From the NCBI RefSeq assembly GCF_963678635.1, contig NC_087064.1, positions 72,725,465-72,789,464 on the forward strand: 64,000 nt of DNA, in the 5' to 3' direction. The notes under the pieces were generated by a model. It was not told where the DNA came from. It saw only the letters and a program-made list of their open reading frames with translations, and did not search any database. The stretch's first letter is position 1, and each line of letters starts with the position of its first letter. Origin of the DNA: Symsagittifera roscoffensis (taxonomy: Eukaryota; Xenacoelomorpha; Acoela; Convolutidae). Positions 24,101 through 35,560 of this stretch are shown piece after piece. The position numbers and the translations under genes were made by a program.

Positions 24101-26964
24101 AATTAACCTGCTAAATGTTGGATAAAGTGTGCTCTCCATTTACGAAAGCTTAAATAAAACGTGAACGACTTCTAGTTTCAAAATTGGATTTTATTTTTTG
24201 AAGATATCCCAGTGGAATAAAAAATTGCCTAGTGATCCACTTTTTCCAAATTAGGTTAGTTTTATCCAAAGTGTGCAATCATAAATTGTTTTTGAAATTC
24301 AAATAGCTTAAAGGTTATATCTTTTTTTCTTTAAATTTCGAAACTTGAAGTTTTTTTCAAAAAACAAGTCAATTTTTTTTCTATTTGTTTGCGTTCATGA
24401 CAGTTTCCAACTGTCTGTTGGTTATTTTTTTTTGTTTCAATCACAAATTGTAACTGAAAATTGAAGAGCTGTTACCTGATATACTTTTTTTCTTCGAAGA
24501 TTAAAAAATTTACGGTCATTTGAATCATTTTTTCGGCTTCATTGTTCTTTTACATTTTTCTAACCGTCGGTTGGCTATGTTTTTGCTTCTACGCGGACTG
24601 AATACTTATATCGTTTCTGTGGGGATCTCAATTTTTGAGAATTCCAGCTTGTTGTTTTATTCAAGTGCTGTCTGAATTTGCTACGTTGAGTTAACTGCTT
24701 TGAAAGATTCTCATCCTGATTGCTAAATGTTTCTTGTTTTTTTTTGTTTGCATGAGGATAATTTTTTGAGTGTAGCACGTATTTAAATTCTTAATTGGTA
24801 TCTGAAAAGTCTTATGTTTTACTCACGCTCAAATTCGATCCTTCCTGGTTTGATTTCTGACATCTTTCTAAGGTCAATTCAAATACTAAAAGGAACCCAA
24901 ACTTTTAATTTTTAGATTTCCTAGTGGAATAAGAAATTAACCATTGACCCTCTTTCATCTATTTCGGTTGGTTTCATAAAAAACTGTCAAACCTTAAAGG
25001 TCTTTGAATTTCCAAGAGCTTCAATTTTTTGCTCTTTTCTGTTCGATTTTCGCAAGTTGAATAATTCTGAAAAAATATCAGTTTTTTTTCGGTATCCTTG
25101 AGTTTGTTTGCACGTTTCCAATATTTCCAAACTTTTTGTTTCAGAAGAGCTTGAAGATGAGTTATAGCTTTTGAATATGATATACTTTTGAATCTGATAG
25201 ATATCATAGCCCTGAGTGGAAATTTTGAAAGATTTTTTCTGCTACTATTATTATTTTTTGTAAAGCAATAGGGGTTTGAAAGGCTAATTTGGGACAGTTT
25301 TAGAGCGGTATGTGCTGTTGTATTAACGCGTGAGCGGCGAAATAATCTGTCTCAGAAGTCATTCCAAAGTGATCTAAGGCAGGGTTTTTTGTCTTACCAA
25401 TGCATTACTTGGAATAAAAAGTGGTGGACTTTCAATAAAACTAAGTATTTTGAATAGTGCCTTATGAAAAGTCAAAACAAACGGTTTGGCGTGAAAAAAA
25501 TGTGATTGGTTTTTCGTTTCAAGAGTGAATTTGATGTGAAACTATATCGTCTTAAGAAGTGCATATATACCTAAGTGCATCAATATTTTAAGACTGTTTC
25601 CTGAAAAAAAAAATTTAAAAAAATCAGCAAGACCTATATAAGAGTCATCACTACGTTCATTACTCTTAAAAAGAAAAAAATAACTTACAAGTAAGTATAC
25701 CACTATAAAACTGAAAACACAATTTTCGATAGTTCTCTTTTTTTCACTTTTGTATTTGAAAAAAAAAGAATATCGTGGAATCTTCAGAATCATCTATGAT
25801 TGTCACTGTTTACTAAAACTAACTCAACATGTAAAAACTGGATCACCGGGTAATTTTTTATTGAGCTGGAGGTTCCAGTTTTCCTAAATTGGATTTGTTT
25901 TTACCATAAAGTGGCAATCATAGATGGCTCTGGAAATTCCACGATATAGTTTTTTCAAATTAAAAAGTGAAAAAAGCGAACCATCGTAAATCGTGTTTTC
26001 AGCTTTATATATATGCTTACTTGAAAGATATTTTTTTCTTTTTAAAAGTAATGCACGTAGTGAAAATTCTTATATAGGTCTTGCTCATTTTTTGTTGTTT
26101 TTTAGGAAAAGTCTTAAAATAGTGATGCACTTAGGTATATATGCACTTTTTGAGTTCAATTGAAATTCATCTGCTGAAAAGGACGTAAATAGCACCCTCC
26201 AAATACGAATGTGGAAAAGGCGCGAAAAAATGTGAATGATTTCTAGTTTCGAAAGTGGAATTTAATAGAGATTTCCAGCGGAATAGCAACTTTACCTATT
26301 GATCCAGCTTTTTCTAGTTGGGTTCATGTTATCAAAAAAGCGCCAATCATAAAATGTTCTATAAATTCAAAGAGCTTAACGGGCATCTATTTTTTGCTTT
26401 GAAATTCAAAAGTTGAGATTTTCTTTAGCAAAAACAGTGTTTTTTATTATGTTAACTTGCGTTCATTACTTTTAATGTTTAATTAAGTGCACTTTTTTGG
26501 CTATCTGGTTAAATCACGTTGACTGAGGTAGTATCTCTACACTGAGGGACAAAATTAAGAGATTCAAATAACCGCGTCTCTAAACCCGTTTGTTTTCATA
26601 GCTTGTACAGCTTCAGTGTGTCGTGTTGTTAATGTACTCTTAAGGTTTCAATACAGATGTTTTTATCCGAATCTTCGACGAAATAAAATGAAAAATACCG
26701 GTTCAGAAGATTGTCACCTGGTGGAAGTTGTCAACTCAATGGCTCCCAGTTCTGGATTGACTGCTTTTGGAGCGGAAGTGTCTGGGGCGGAGATGACTGG
26801 GCCACCCAACTCAATGTATATTAGTGGATCATAAATATTCAACATAGATTATAATGTTTTAGCTGATGAGTTGCGTAAAGCGTGGAGATGTGCTGAGTTT
26901 GAAAGTGATTTCTCCACTTATCGAAAGCGTCAAGGCCAGAAATTTACCCAACAGAGACCAGTAG
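6192..26964 (+). CDS. GPD2: Mitochondrial FAD-dependent glycerol-3-phosphate dehydrogenase (5' partial, 11 exons)
   Basis: Oxidises glycerol-3-phosphate to dihydroxyacetone phosphate at the inner mitochondrial membrane, passing electrons to ubiquinone (glycerol-phosphate shuttle). Exons joined by phase-consistent splice sites: 6192-6316, 7136-7233, 13044-13207, 13506-13655, 14019-14163, 15805-15998, 16350-16484, 17229-17392, 17676-17987, 18435-18623, 19610-19708 and a terminal exon 26863-26964 ending in TAG; the first visible exon makes twelve coding blocks if the last is counted. Diagnostic motifs are [60 protein letters not shown] and PYIEAEV. The C-terminus has two EF-hands: the first ([12 protein letters not shown]) is degenerate and the second ([12 protein letters not shown]) is canonical, so calcium activation is likely. 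The intron after 17987 uses a GC donor. The N-terminal exon with the targeting peptide and GxGxxG motif is not in view. All visible exons are intact. The last intron is 7.2 kb and full of repeats. Confidence 0.95.
7500..8309 (+). repeat. Composite dispersed repeat ending in a tRNA-like SINE
   Basis: Positions about 7540-7690 match 23775-23930 (shared strings such as AATTCATAGCATCTGTTCTC with few changes). Positions 8106-8309 match the SINE-like segment at 23940-24092. The SINE head reads as a serine-tRNA-like fold, with A-box TGGCTGAGTGG, a B-box-like GGAGTCCGAG stretch, and a tail ending GCAGCTTTGTCTCTGTG. It lies in a GPD2 intron. Confidence 0.6.
8459..8775 (+). repeat. Segmental tandem duplication plus 33-bp minisatellite
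   Basis: Two copies of an ~85-bp unit starting CTTAATTGGTTAGTCTC (8459 and about 8547) are followed by about five copies of a ~33-bp unit with core ATCATGATTGGGTCTATGG. It lies in a GPD2 intron. Repeats touch head to tail without spacers, so this is not a CRISPR-type array. Confidence 0.75.
11560..11690 (+). repeat. tRNA-derived SINE-like copy
   Basis: The tRNA-like head has A-box TAGCCTGGCGG and a good B-box GGTTCGAATCTC about 45 bases apart, followed by a T-run. A decayed relative with GGGAGTTCGAGTCC lies near 12300, and the tail motif GCGAAGTTCAACTTTGCCTCTGTG ends at about 12628. It is in a GPD2 intron. The anticodon arm is not tRNA-like enough to call a functional tRNA gene. Confidence 0.5.
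14940..15640 (+). repeat. Diverged tandem repeats in a GPD2 intron
   Basis: A loosely conserved unit recurs many times: ATAGCTTGCTTCAAAA, a T-rich stretch, then a CAAGC-plus-TCAAA segment. Spacing varies from about 60 to 120 bases. It looks like an old, degenerated minisatellite. Edges are approximate. Confidence 0.45.
18720..19480. repeat. Dispersed repeat, related (inverted) to 39720-39890
   Basis: The part around 19130-19260 contains ATCACGACTGAAA and ACTCAACCCAGTCCGATGAT. The reverse-complement counterpart occurs near 39760-39850 (GACTGGGTTGAGTGATA and TCAGTCGTGAT). A shorter relative (about 43950-44060) shares AACCCCGAATACAAAT. No coding potential is recognised in it. Confidence 0.5.
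20254..20708. mobile_element. Non-autonomous DNA transposon (MITE) with 9-bp target duplication
   Basis: The ends are inverted repeats: the left starts GGGG and contains AAATTAGACGATAAGCAAAT; the right carries its reverse complement. Both sides are flanked by GTTTATAAC (20245-20253 and 20709-20717), an apparent 9-bp duplication (8 bp if the G belongs to the element). GTCTAATT-type motifs recur inside in both orientations. An 8-9-bp duplication is typical of hAT (8) or Mutator-like (9-10) elements. No transposase is encoded. It lies in the last GPD2 intron. Confidence 0.8.
21045..21500 (+). repeat. Dispersed GGCGCC-core repeat with internal hairpin
   Basis: Copy of the family also seen at 27.6, 34.9, 35.4, 36.9, 38.7 and 62.5 kb. 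Shared parts are TTCTAAAGGCGCC, TTTTGAG-GGGAGCGCGCGCC, a GCCTGTTTTTT run and GGAGAGCTC-GAAAATCAA. This copy has an inverted pair of about 45-bp arms (about 21078-21123 and 21176-21222) around an AACCAGAACC-rich loop, so its 5' end is a foldback. Confidence 0.6.
23770..24095 (+). repeat. Composite dispersed repeat with SINE-like 3' part
   Basis: Second copy of the segment found at 7500-8309. The SINE-like head begins CGTCCGGGGCTGAGTGG, has the B-box-like CAGATCGAATCC, and ends near GAAGCACAGCTAGTG. It lies in the last GPD2 intron. Confidence 0.55.
25552..26150. repeat. Long inverted repeat (about 240-bp diverged arms)
   Basis: The left arm (about 25552-25803) and right arm (about 25912-26150) are reverse complements with scattered differences. 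Landmarks are CCTAAGTGCATCA versus TGATGCACTTAGG-like ends, GACCTATATAAGA versus TCTTATATAGGTC, and CTATGATTG versus CAATCATAG at the inner ends. The spacer is about 110 bases. Parts of the right arm and its 3' flank recur at 4480-4720 and near 24150, so the element is dispersed. Confidence 0.7.
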
Positions 26965-27559
26965 AAGACCCATATTTCACTCAGATTTCTCATAATGCGC
27001 CGATATAACAGCTACAAGAGGCACAACAACGAAACTTTACTAGTCTAACTAACCATTGAAGGTCCTTAGATTGGAGCGTAAATATGAAAAATTCTACTAA
27101 TGTACTGACAAGTATTTTTGCAAGATTCATTCAACAATTTGTGCTTTTCGCCTAAATTTGAATTCGTACTACCATAATTTAGTCACAGTGGAAACCAATC
27201 ATTAATTGTCAATTTTAATTTGTAGCATCAATTATTCAAAGCTCAACTTAAGTTTAACAATGTTTTTAATGGAGCGATGTTTAGTATTGCTTTGATCACT
27301 AATGTAAATTTGAAGCAATTTTAACCAAATTTTTTATATTTGCTAAAAGATGCTGGTCACATTTTGGAAACTAATATCTTAGAATATTTTGCATTCACTT
27401 TCACTGGCTGTTTTATAAATTACAAATTAAACCAAATTAGCGCTTCTGAAGCTAATAAATTATTTTCAACTTGAAATTTCGTGGATATAAGCGACAGAAA
27501 AACTGTCGTATGTGCTGAGAGGGGTGCTGCGCAAGCAGTAGCGTGTTTAGAGGTAGCGA

Positions 27560-27965
27560 CGCCCTCCCTCCCCCTTCAGAGATTCGACTATCTGCCGACC
27601 CAAAGGGTTCCCTCGTTGTACTATTTTGAGATAAGCATTTTTGGCTGACTGACCTTAATTTTTTGTCAAAACTTTCCACAAAGGGCCTAAAAACTTCTTT
27701 TCAAGAGTCGATGGACGTAGTCCAGACTCTCATATAGGTCGTGACGTTTTCATCATTTTTTTTGTTTCCTTGCTCTCAATGACTCTTGTCCAATTGTCTG
27801 ATGGCTATGTTTTGGCCTGTTTTTTTACTTTACTTTCGGCTCGTGTATTCGGTCGGAATAGGTTCCTAAATTTGATTTGGAAGGTACCAAAAAAATCAAT
27901 TTGGTTGACCAATAAAAAAGGTCGAAAGCCCGCCGCCCTCGAGAAAATCCTAGATCGGCGCCTAT
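27560..27965 (+). repeat. Dispersed GGCGCC-core family, diverged copy
   Basis: Carries the diagnostic CTGCCGACCCAAAGGGT, TTTTGAGATAAGCATTTTTGGCTGACTGACC and the 3' part CGAGAAAATCCTAGATCGGCG. The GGCGCC centre is replaced by other sequence. Confidence 0.6.
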
Positions 27966-28039
27966 TATTAACTCTTTTAGTTTTCCTTGAAATACGTAAA
28001 AATTACTTTATCTTGGGCACCAGATTGAGGACATAAGAT

Positions 28040-31000
28040 CGCTAGATCTATCGTATGACATATGTTTCGGGCAAGGCACAAACCTCTTGTTATATTGACT
28101 TTTTAATTTCGGTTCTCAATTACAACTAATTCCAGTATAAAATGACAAAAGGGAACCAGAATTTGACTGCAATGATGTTTGTACGGAAGTACGTTAGCTG
28201 TATTAGCGGTCCCTCCTAACTTGAATTTGTTAGCAGTAAAAATAGGTAAAACAAACTTTGTGTTAATCGTCTATTGAAATAGTTTGCTGAATGAGAAAAA
28301 AATTTGGATTTTTTTTTTGCATTTGAAAACATGGGAGTTCTGTATATTCATTTTGATGGTGATTAGTTTGCAATTGAAATGACAATGATTTGAGAAATTT
28401 CAGCTCAGAACCCGCACACAATTTTTCTGGTGTTCCTCTCCCCACTTTATTTTACCCCTTATGTTTGCACATCCTGCTTTATAAACCTGTAACAAGACAA
28501 ATCCACAACAATTTAACCCCTTTAGATACCAATAATTTGCCTCAAATTATGTCTTTTTTCAATCAAACTAGTATTCTAATTAAATGCACCATCAAGGAAA
28601 CGCAAAAACTACGAACTGGAACTGCTCCTAATACCAATCTCATAAATGTCGATCAACAGTAAATACGGTTTCAGACCTTTTTATTGAAACGAGGGGTAAA
28701 AATCGTCACGGCGATTCTATGTGAAAACCTGATAACTGACTAATTTTGAAACAAAAGTTGGAAAATCTGAGTGACAGTAATACCCCAACCGTCGGAGTCG
28801 CAACTAAAATTCAACTCATTAAAGACAGTATTAGCCCTCAACTAGCTCTACCAAGCAAAGAAAATTTAATTCGAACTGCACAATGAGTACGCAAGCAACG
28901 AGAACATGTTTTACCCGTCTTCTCAGCAACCAAAAATTTCAAAATAATCGAACTGTTCAAAAATTTTCAGATTTGAAGTGGAGAAAATAATCACACGAGG
29001 ATTATTTTATTCGGTGACCCTGAAACGCTGCGTATGCTTTAAAAAGCAACTTTTTGGTTAGCTGACGGAGTTTTCAAAGTCACCATGAAAACGTTTTATC
29101 AACATTTATAATATCATTGTATAACTTTGTAATTGATCTATATAGTATACTTGATGATCTCTTAAGTAGAACTTTTTGTATCAATTCTGTAATCGGTTTT
29201 GTATATCATCGATTGGATGTTTTGTGACTAACTCTATGCGTACTGCAGTGTTTTGAAAAAAAAAACGCTGTTTTGTTTTCGTTCTCACAGTATCAAAATT
29301 GTTCATTTCAGAAATTTCTGCGTGCCATTTCGGATTTTTCGCTCTAATAATAATTTTTTTTGCTGTTAGGTATGAAGAAAAAATGTGATTGCTATTCTTG
29401 ACCTTCATCATGCAAAGTTTTATTTTCCTGACTTTATCGCACCTTAAATTTAGTGAAACAGTGTATCTGCAAAAACTCGTCGTTTTTGTTTTGAAAACAA
29501 TTCTATCAACTGAAATAGTTGTTGTTGGATGTGTACTCTGGGTTAATCTTGAAACGGCCTCATGATTTTTCCTATATAATCATTTGTACCAAGTTAAATT
29601 TTAAACTGCATATGTAATTTAACTTCTTTTCAACCTCAATTTTTTACTGATTCGAAAAATAATGTCTTGAGCGTACATTTTGAACAATTTATTATGTGTA
29701 AATCAACCGCTTTAAACCTTTACTTTTTGAGTTGAAAACAATAATAAGGCTTTAATAATCACAAAAAAAACTAAAAGTTACAAACAATAAACAAATTTTT
29801 TGCTTCCTGCAAAAAAAAACGATTAAATCATCTTTAAATGTAGCAGCAAGTTTCACTTCTTTCTAGTCTTAATTTTATGGGGATTATTCAAAAGTGTCAA
29901 GATACAAAATTGGCGAAAATTTTAAACCAAAATTTAACTCGCGTTGAGGAAGTAAGCAAAAGTGATTTTTTCCCTTTTCTAAAGTTTCGTTTGGCGAAAG
30001 GGGGAGGAAGTGGTGACGAGGCTTACGTGGTTAACGTCTACCTTATTTTGTTGTTTGGTTTATATAAGTCAAAAATTCTCATTCTTCACGACACAAAGGG
30101 CTTCAATTTAATAGATCACTCGCTCGCTTTCATCCGAGGTTTGTTTGTGAAATCTGGATTTCTGCGAATGGTCACAAGCCAATGTAAATCGCCTCAAAAT
30201 CTTCAGTCTAAACAACACTCGACATTTGAATTGCTTTCTTGAGACTAATTTTATGAAAGTAACTATTTAGGCTAATTTTCTTTAAAACCAACTTTTCGAA
30301 ACCACAATTAATCACAAGGCTAACTATTAAACAGTTAAAATTGTTTATCCAGACATATACAGATCGATTCGATCATACACGAGCTCCATATCAATTGTTG
30401 CGCAATTGATAAATTCTAGACGGCGGAGCTTTCGATTGTTTGCGTTTTCCCAGGAGCGATACTCATACGGCGTTGTTGACCTTGCTTGGCGCAATTTGAT
30501 CATTATCGCATTGGTCCGATTGTACAAGAGCAAGACGATTTTACCTCTAGCCTAAACCAATTCGTCGGCTAACATAAAACGTTCAAAAATAGAGCCAGTT
30601 TTTTAATTGCTGTTCTTGCCGACAAGAAAATAATATATTTGAAAACTATGGAAACACATTTTTCTTCGCATAGTTTACCAAAAAAGTAAGCATTCAGCCG
30701 TAATAGCCGCAAAGTCTAACGAAAGTGGAAAACTTTCAAAGTGAGGGAAGGGAAGTAAAAAACGATTAAAAAATAAACCAAATGCACAAAATTGTCTTTC
30801 TTGTTATTCTGCTAAAAAGTACAAAAGCAATACATGAAAAACTTCTCACAAGATTTGGTTCACATGAGGTCCGAAAAATCCAGATTTGCCTATTATTTTC
30901 TCTCCGAATAGTCGCAAACATTTTTTGATTCCTGTGAGCCAAAAACTAAGTAATTGCCGGAAGAATTTTGCTTGCGACAGAGGAAAAAGCCAATAAATCC

Positions 31001-32889
31001 TGATTTTTTACACTTTTATACGCCACATTCCTTTTCGAGATACTTGACTGCTATTATATAGTTCCGAAAACTGATAAAACTTTTGCTCATGGATGCCGGA
31101 AGAAAAATTTTGATCCCGATTAGCCAAAAAAAAAACGCTTTAAGCTACAGTGCTTATTTAATTTACCCGTTCAAAGTGAACAAAACTTGACAATTAAAAC
31201 GCGTGTTTCCCAAATTGTTTGACTTTTGACATTAATGATGAGAACTAAAGTGCATAGAACCTTACGATAATTTTTATGTTGCAATTTACCTGGGTAATTT
31301 TGGCTTTTTAGTCAATCAAAAACTACGCAAAATCAATTGAGTCAATTGAAGAGCAAATTATATCAAATATAGCTCCTTATACAGCCCAACAAAGTTTAGA
31401 AAATTATAACCACCAAAAATCTTTATAAAAGAATTTAGAGTTTTAGAAAAGTATAGTTTCCCAAAATCTATATAAACGAATGTTTTTGTTTGGTAGCAAG
31501 AAAACGTAATTTGTCCTACATAAAATCCTAATCTTTGACTGAAAACAATTTTTAAACATTTTGCGCAAATGTTTCGCTGTTATACTCATCGAAAAATTTG
31601 TTGGACTTTATAAGAGGCTCGCTTGATATTACTTGCTTATCAATTTACTAATTAGATTCAGCATATAATTTAATTGAATAACAAACCAAAATAACCCATT
31701 TTTGAGTTAAAATTTTGGCCGCAAAAGTTTCAAAATGAATTGCACTATAATAACTCTTTAAACGTTTATGCAGCTTTAAATGTCATCATTTTTGTCTAAA
31801 CTCAACCCAATTTGAGAAAAAAGCGTTCTTAAAATCAAATGTTTTTCAGTTTGTCCGGATAATTTAAATCAGCCCTGCAGTACAATTTTCAAAAAAATAA
31901 AAAGATAAACTTTTAATTGTATAGCAGAAAATAAACAAACTCTCACAATACGTGTTCAGTATGTTCTATTGCCACCCTTTTCAAAAACTAGTGCTATATT
32001 CTAACCACTAGTGTTATTTTTTCCTTATGACTAGTGTTATGAACCAGAACAATTTAGAAAGAAAAAGTTGCGTGTTATCATGAAAACATTTCAAAAGAGA
32101 ATGTAATAAGTTCTTCAATTTTTTCACATGTGTTTCATGCCAGATAACCAATAGCTTATAATGCACTCGAACTTGGTTCACATCTTGTCACTGCGTGTCT
32201 CGATTTCTCCACAAAGTTTCTCGATACAAACTTGTGAACCCCACTATTAATGCGCTCATTTTTGACAATTAGTGGTAATGCGCTAACTTGTAACAAAATT
32301 GACCAAAAAATTTAAAATCAATCATATTGCTTAAATTAAAATTTTGATACTATTGAGAAATCTTATTTTATGGGTTCGATGGTTTCATAAGGTTGCGGAT
32401 CTGATTCTACAGATGAATTTGTACAAAAATATGCACTAACACGAATTTTTTTTTATTCCTTAGAAGCTTGTTTTGTCGATTTGAAGCTGTTAAAGCCTGG
32501 TTGCTCCAATTTAGGACTCGAATTTCAAAATTAACAAACCTTGCAGTAGTGCTCTCTGCATTCTTGAAGTTTTGTTTAATAAATCAAGATGCGTGGCATT
32601 TAGCATCCAGCAAACAGTTCAAAGTTGGTATCGCAACATTAGTGCATAGATCTCGCGCGAGTGTGCATGAAACTAGGCGCTAGTTGCTCGATGCAACTAT
32701 AAAGTACGCTCTAGATAATACAGTCTTTTACCGAACAATAATTTCATGAAATCACACATTTCCATTGCTCTGAAATGTGATATTCATTTTTTCACATTGA
32801 CTTCCACTTGTTTAAGTGGTTGCTTTTGCTTTCCAAAATCTGATTAGATTTTATTAAATTTCCAAAAAGGACAAAATTTTTTTCGTGAA
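28040..32889. other. Stretch without a supported gene
   Basis: AT-rich DNA between the GPD2 terminal exon and the sulfotransferase. A slightly GC-richer minus-strand open frame at about 30345-30540 could be an orphan exon, but I see no convincing splice pair or family motif. Another open frame (29877-30242, +) has no recognisable domain. Nothing else can be supported. Confidence 0.4.
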
Positions 32890-34557
32890 ATGAATTCGAG
32901 AAGAAAACTGGTTCTTTTGATTCTAACTTACTTGATCCTTCTGACATGTCACGTGAACTATTTCTACATGAAGACTCACTCGTTTGACTCCCTCATGAAG
33001 TATCTAAACTGGGGAGCAGGAAAAAACTCAAAGAATTCTGATGATGTGTATGCTGAAAATGGATGGATAAAGGACAGTGGGGTGAAAAAGTGGGGATTCT
33101 TCCCTGAAAACGAAACTTCAGTAGACGTTGAGGCTGTGCTGGGTAACAAATTTTAATTTAATCAGCGACAGTGGAGCGCAGAGCCAGCGAAGCGTGTTCT
33201 TGATTGGTTATTTAAAGAAATAGGATTTGTGATGACCGTTTGCTTCGTTTTTTATTCCGAGAAAATTATAGATCAAAAATTTTACACTAAAGTCTTCACC
33301 TGTAGTCAAGTTGGACAAAATCAAGTTCGTCACAAAAAAACATAAACATATTAAAGCTACCTTGAGAAAAACTTCCATTATCGTTGTGTAGAGAAGAGAA
33401 CTGTTTTTTAAACTTACAGGGAGGGAGGGAGGGGGCGTGTGAAAAAAGGTGGCGTATTTTTTATGAATTTTTTGGAGAAATTTTATTTTAAAAAATGACG
33501 CCCGTTTTTTTACTCCTCTGTTATAAAAAAAGTCTGAGTAAGTTTATGTATGATCCCAGGTAGCTGCTTGCAGGAAACTATAAATATTTTGCTTTCTGCA
33601 GAAAAATTTGCATCGGTGTTTCCCAATTTTGTTGATCAAAAAATACTCAGTGCTTAACTCCTAGCTGACAATAAGAGAATTGAAATTTCAGCCCAGCGAC
33701 TATTCACCCTGCAAGAACACTGCGACAAAAACTACTCACCAAATAAAAACGGGTTTGTGCCCAGAAACGAACTTTTAGAGCAGTACAAGAAGAAGCACGG
33801 AGATGCAATAAGTGTACTGTCGCCATACAATTTGTACGAATGTAGGATTGCAAAAACTGGCACAACTATGCGATCAGTTGTTTTGTGGAAGGCGTTTCAC
33901 GGGGGACAAAATATTCACACTCATCATTACCAGCACCCTTCCGAAGATCTAAAAGTGCCCAAACTAGACTGGTTTGACGCCGAAAAAATATCATTTATGA
34001 CTAGACACTATTTGGGTGTTATTTTTGTACGGGAGCCACTAATGAAAATTGTATCATCTTACTTTAGCAAATTTTGCAATCCAAAATGGAACAGAGTATA
34101 CGCTAAAAAGTTTGGATTTGACGCAAAATACAAACCAACGCTAGGAGAAGTTCTGAGAAAACTGGCCAGCGGTGAAAATCTACCTCTATATTCGACCCAC
34201 GACGACCATTTTATGAGTTATTTTGACAAATGTGACCCATGTTTATTGGAGTACGATTTCATTGGTCGCTTTGAAACTTTGCAGAGGGATCTGAAATACC
34301 TCATTTTTAATAAAACTTCTCTCCACGAAGGGTTGAGCAGGCCTGTTGAAGATGCGCCGTACTCGGGCAAATTCGAAGACTGCCGCTATTCAATTGACAA
34401 CCCCGAGGCCTATCGAGATGTGTCAATTGAAGATGTGAAAACTCTGATAAAAAACCATAGACAAGAGTATGCAGCTTTTGGGTATGACGCGGAAGCTACA
34501 ATTAAATACTTCAAAGACAAAATTCTTGATGTGCAAATAGAGTTGGGCGACGATTGA
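32890..34557 (+). CDS. Carbohydrate sulfotransferase, HNK-1/CHST8-14 type (Sulfotransfer_2)
   Basis: Transfers sulfate from PAPS to a sugar of glycoproteins or glycosaminoglycans in the Golgi. Two exons, 32890-33142 and 33692-34557 (GT-AG intron, phase 1), give an intact protein of 372 residues, normal for the family. Residues about 5-27 form a single membrane anchor (LVLLILTYLILLTC) after a short basic tail, the usual type II Golgi topology. The 5'-phosphosulfate loop is RIAKTGTTMRSVV, replacing the common RVPKxGCSNWKR pattern. The 3'-phosphate site is FVREPLMKIVSSYFSKF. Further on, YDFIGRFETLQRDLKYL is the family's usual downstream block. The start is the first ATG before the anchor, with stops upstream. 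The acceptor substrate cannot be told. The threonines in the PAPS loop are a mild departure from the consensus. Confidence 0.9.
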
Positions 34558-34934
34558 AGTTGAATCAGCCGAAAAAAATATTGCAAAATTTTTGTCAAAA
34601 CTGAAAATATCGAGTGAATTATAACGGTCGTCGGCAAAATCATTTGAACTTCATACAGTTTAAAAGCTGTGAGCTATCCATGTACCGTGTATTCTACTTT
34701 TGTGTATTTTTCTTCCATGTACCGTGTTTTTTGACTTTTGTTTATTTTTCTCATAACAGGAAACTATATGTTTATTTTCTGTGTTTAATTCTGTAGACTA
34801 TTCAATGATATGATTTAAAAGTTGTTATAAAATGAAGAAACTCTATCATACAATATTTGATCCCGTGCTCAAATGTTCAGTAGCACCAATTCAAATGTCA
34901 GAACCATCGCAGTTCCTAATGATGAGATCACGGG

Positions 34935-35285
34935 CGGAATTGGGGGGGGGGGGGGGAGGGCGGGGGCGGAACCCTCTTTTTTCTCAGGGATTCGTCCACC
35001 TCCCGACCCAAAGGGTCCCCCTTTGTACTATTTTGAGAAATCCATATTTGGTGACAGACCTTGAAAATATTTCGAAGAGCGCCTTTGGCGCCAATATATA
35101 CTAATTTTGAGGGGGGAGCGCGCGCCGGAAAAAAAGCGGTTTTTTTGGTCAAAAATTTTCAAAAAAGTGTCTAAAATTGCCTTTTTAGGCCTGTTTTTTA
35201 TAATTTTGCCTGCGGCTTAGAACGTTTGGCCAGGGTGTTTTTAATGCTTTGGGAGAAAACCCTAGATCCACCCCTGGATGAGTTT
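34935..35285 (+). repeat. Dispersed GGCGCC-core repeat copy
   Basis: Contains TCCCGACCCAAAGGGTCCCC, CGCCTTTGGCGCCAATATA and GGGGGGAGCGCGCGCCG, and ends with the AAACCCTAGATCCACCCCTG tail. Begins at a G-run. Confidence 0.7.
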
Positions 35286-35399
35286 AATGAAAAAACTGAC
35301 TTTGTTTAGAAACGGACTGTTAATGAAAAAGACTATGCTTAGACAGGCCTGATAGTTTTTCAAAGATCCTCTCCGAATAACACAAACCATAGCAACACT

Positions 35400-35560
35400 G
35401 GATTTAGGGGGTACGCCCCCCCCCTCAGGGATTCGACCCCCTGCCGACCCAATGGGTCCCCCCTTTGTTCTATTTTGGGATATCCATTTTTGATTGACTG
35501 ACCTTGAAATGTTTCTAGAGGCGCCTTTGAGGCCAATATACGCTAATTTTGATAGGCGTC
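35400..35560 (+). repeat. Dispersed GGCGCC-core repeat, 5' fragment
   Basis: Shares GGGATTCGACCCCCTGCCGA, CATTTTTGATTGACTGACC and GGCGCCTTTGAGGCCAATAT with the other copies. It is cut off where the adjacent minisatellite begins. Confidence 0.65.

Noticed and set aside
29877-30242. 121-codon plus-strand open frame
   Set aside because: No family features, no neighbouring exons; composition like surrounding DNA.
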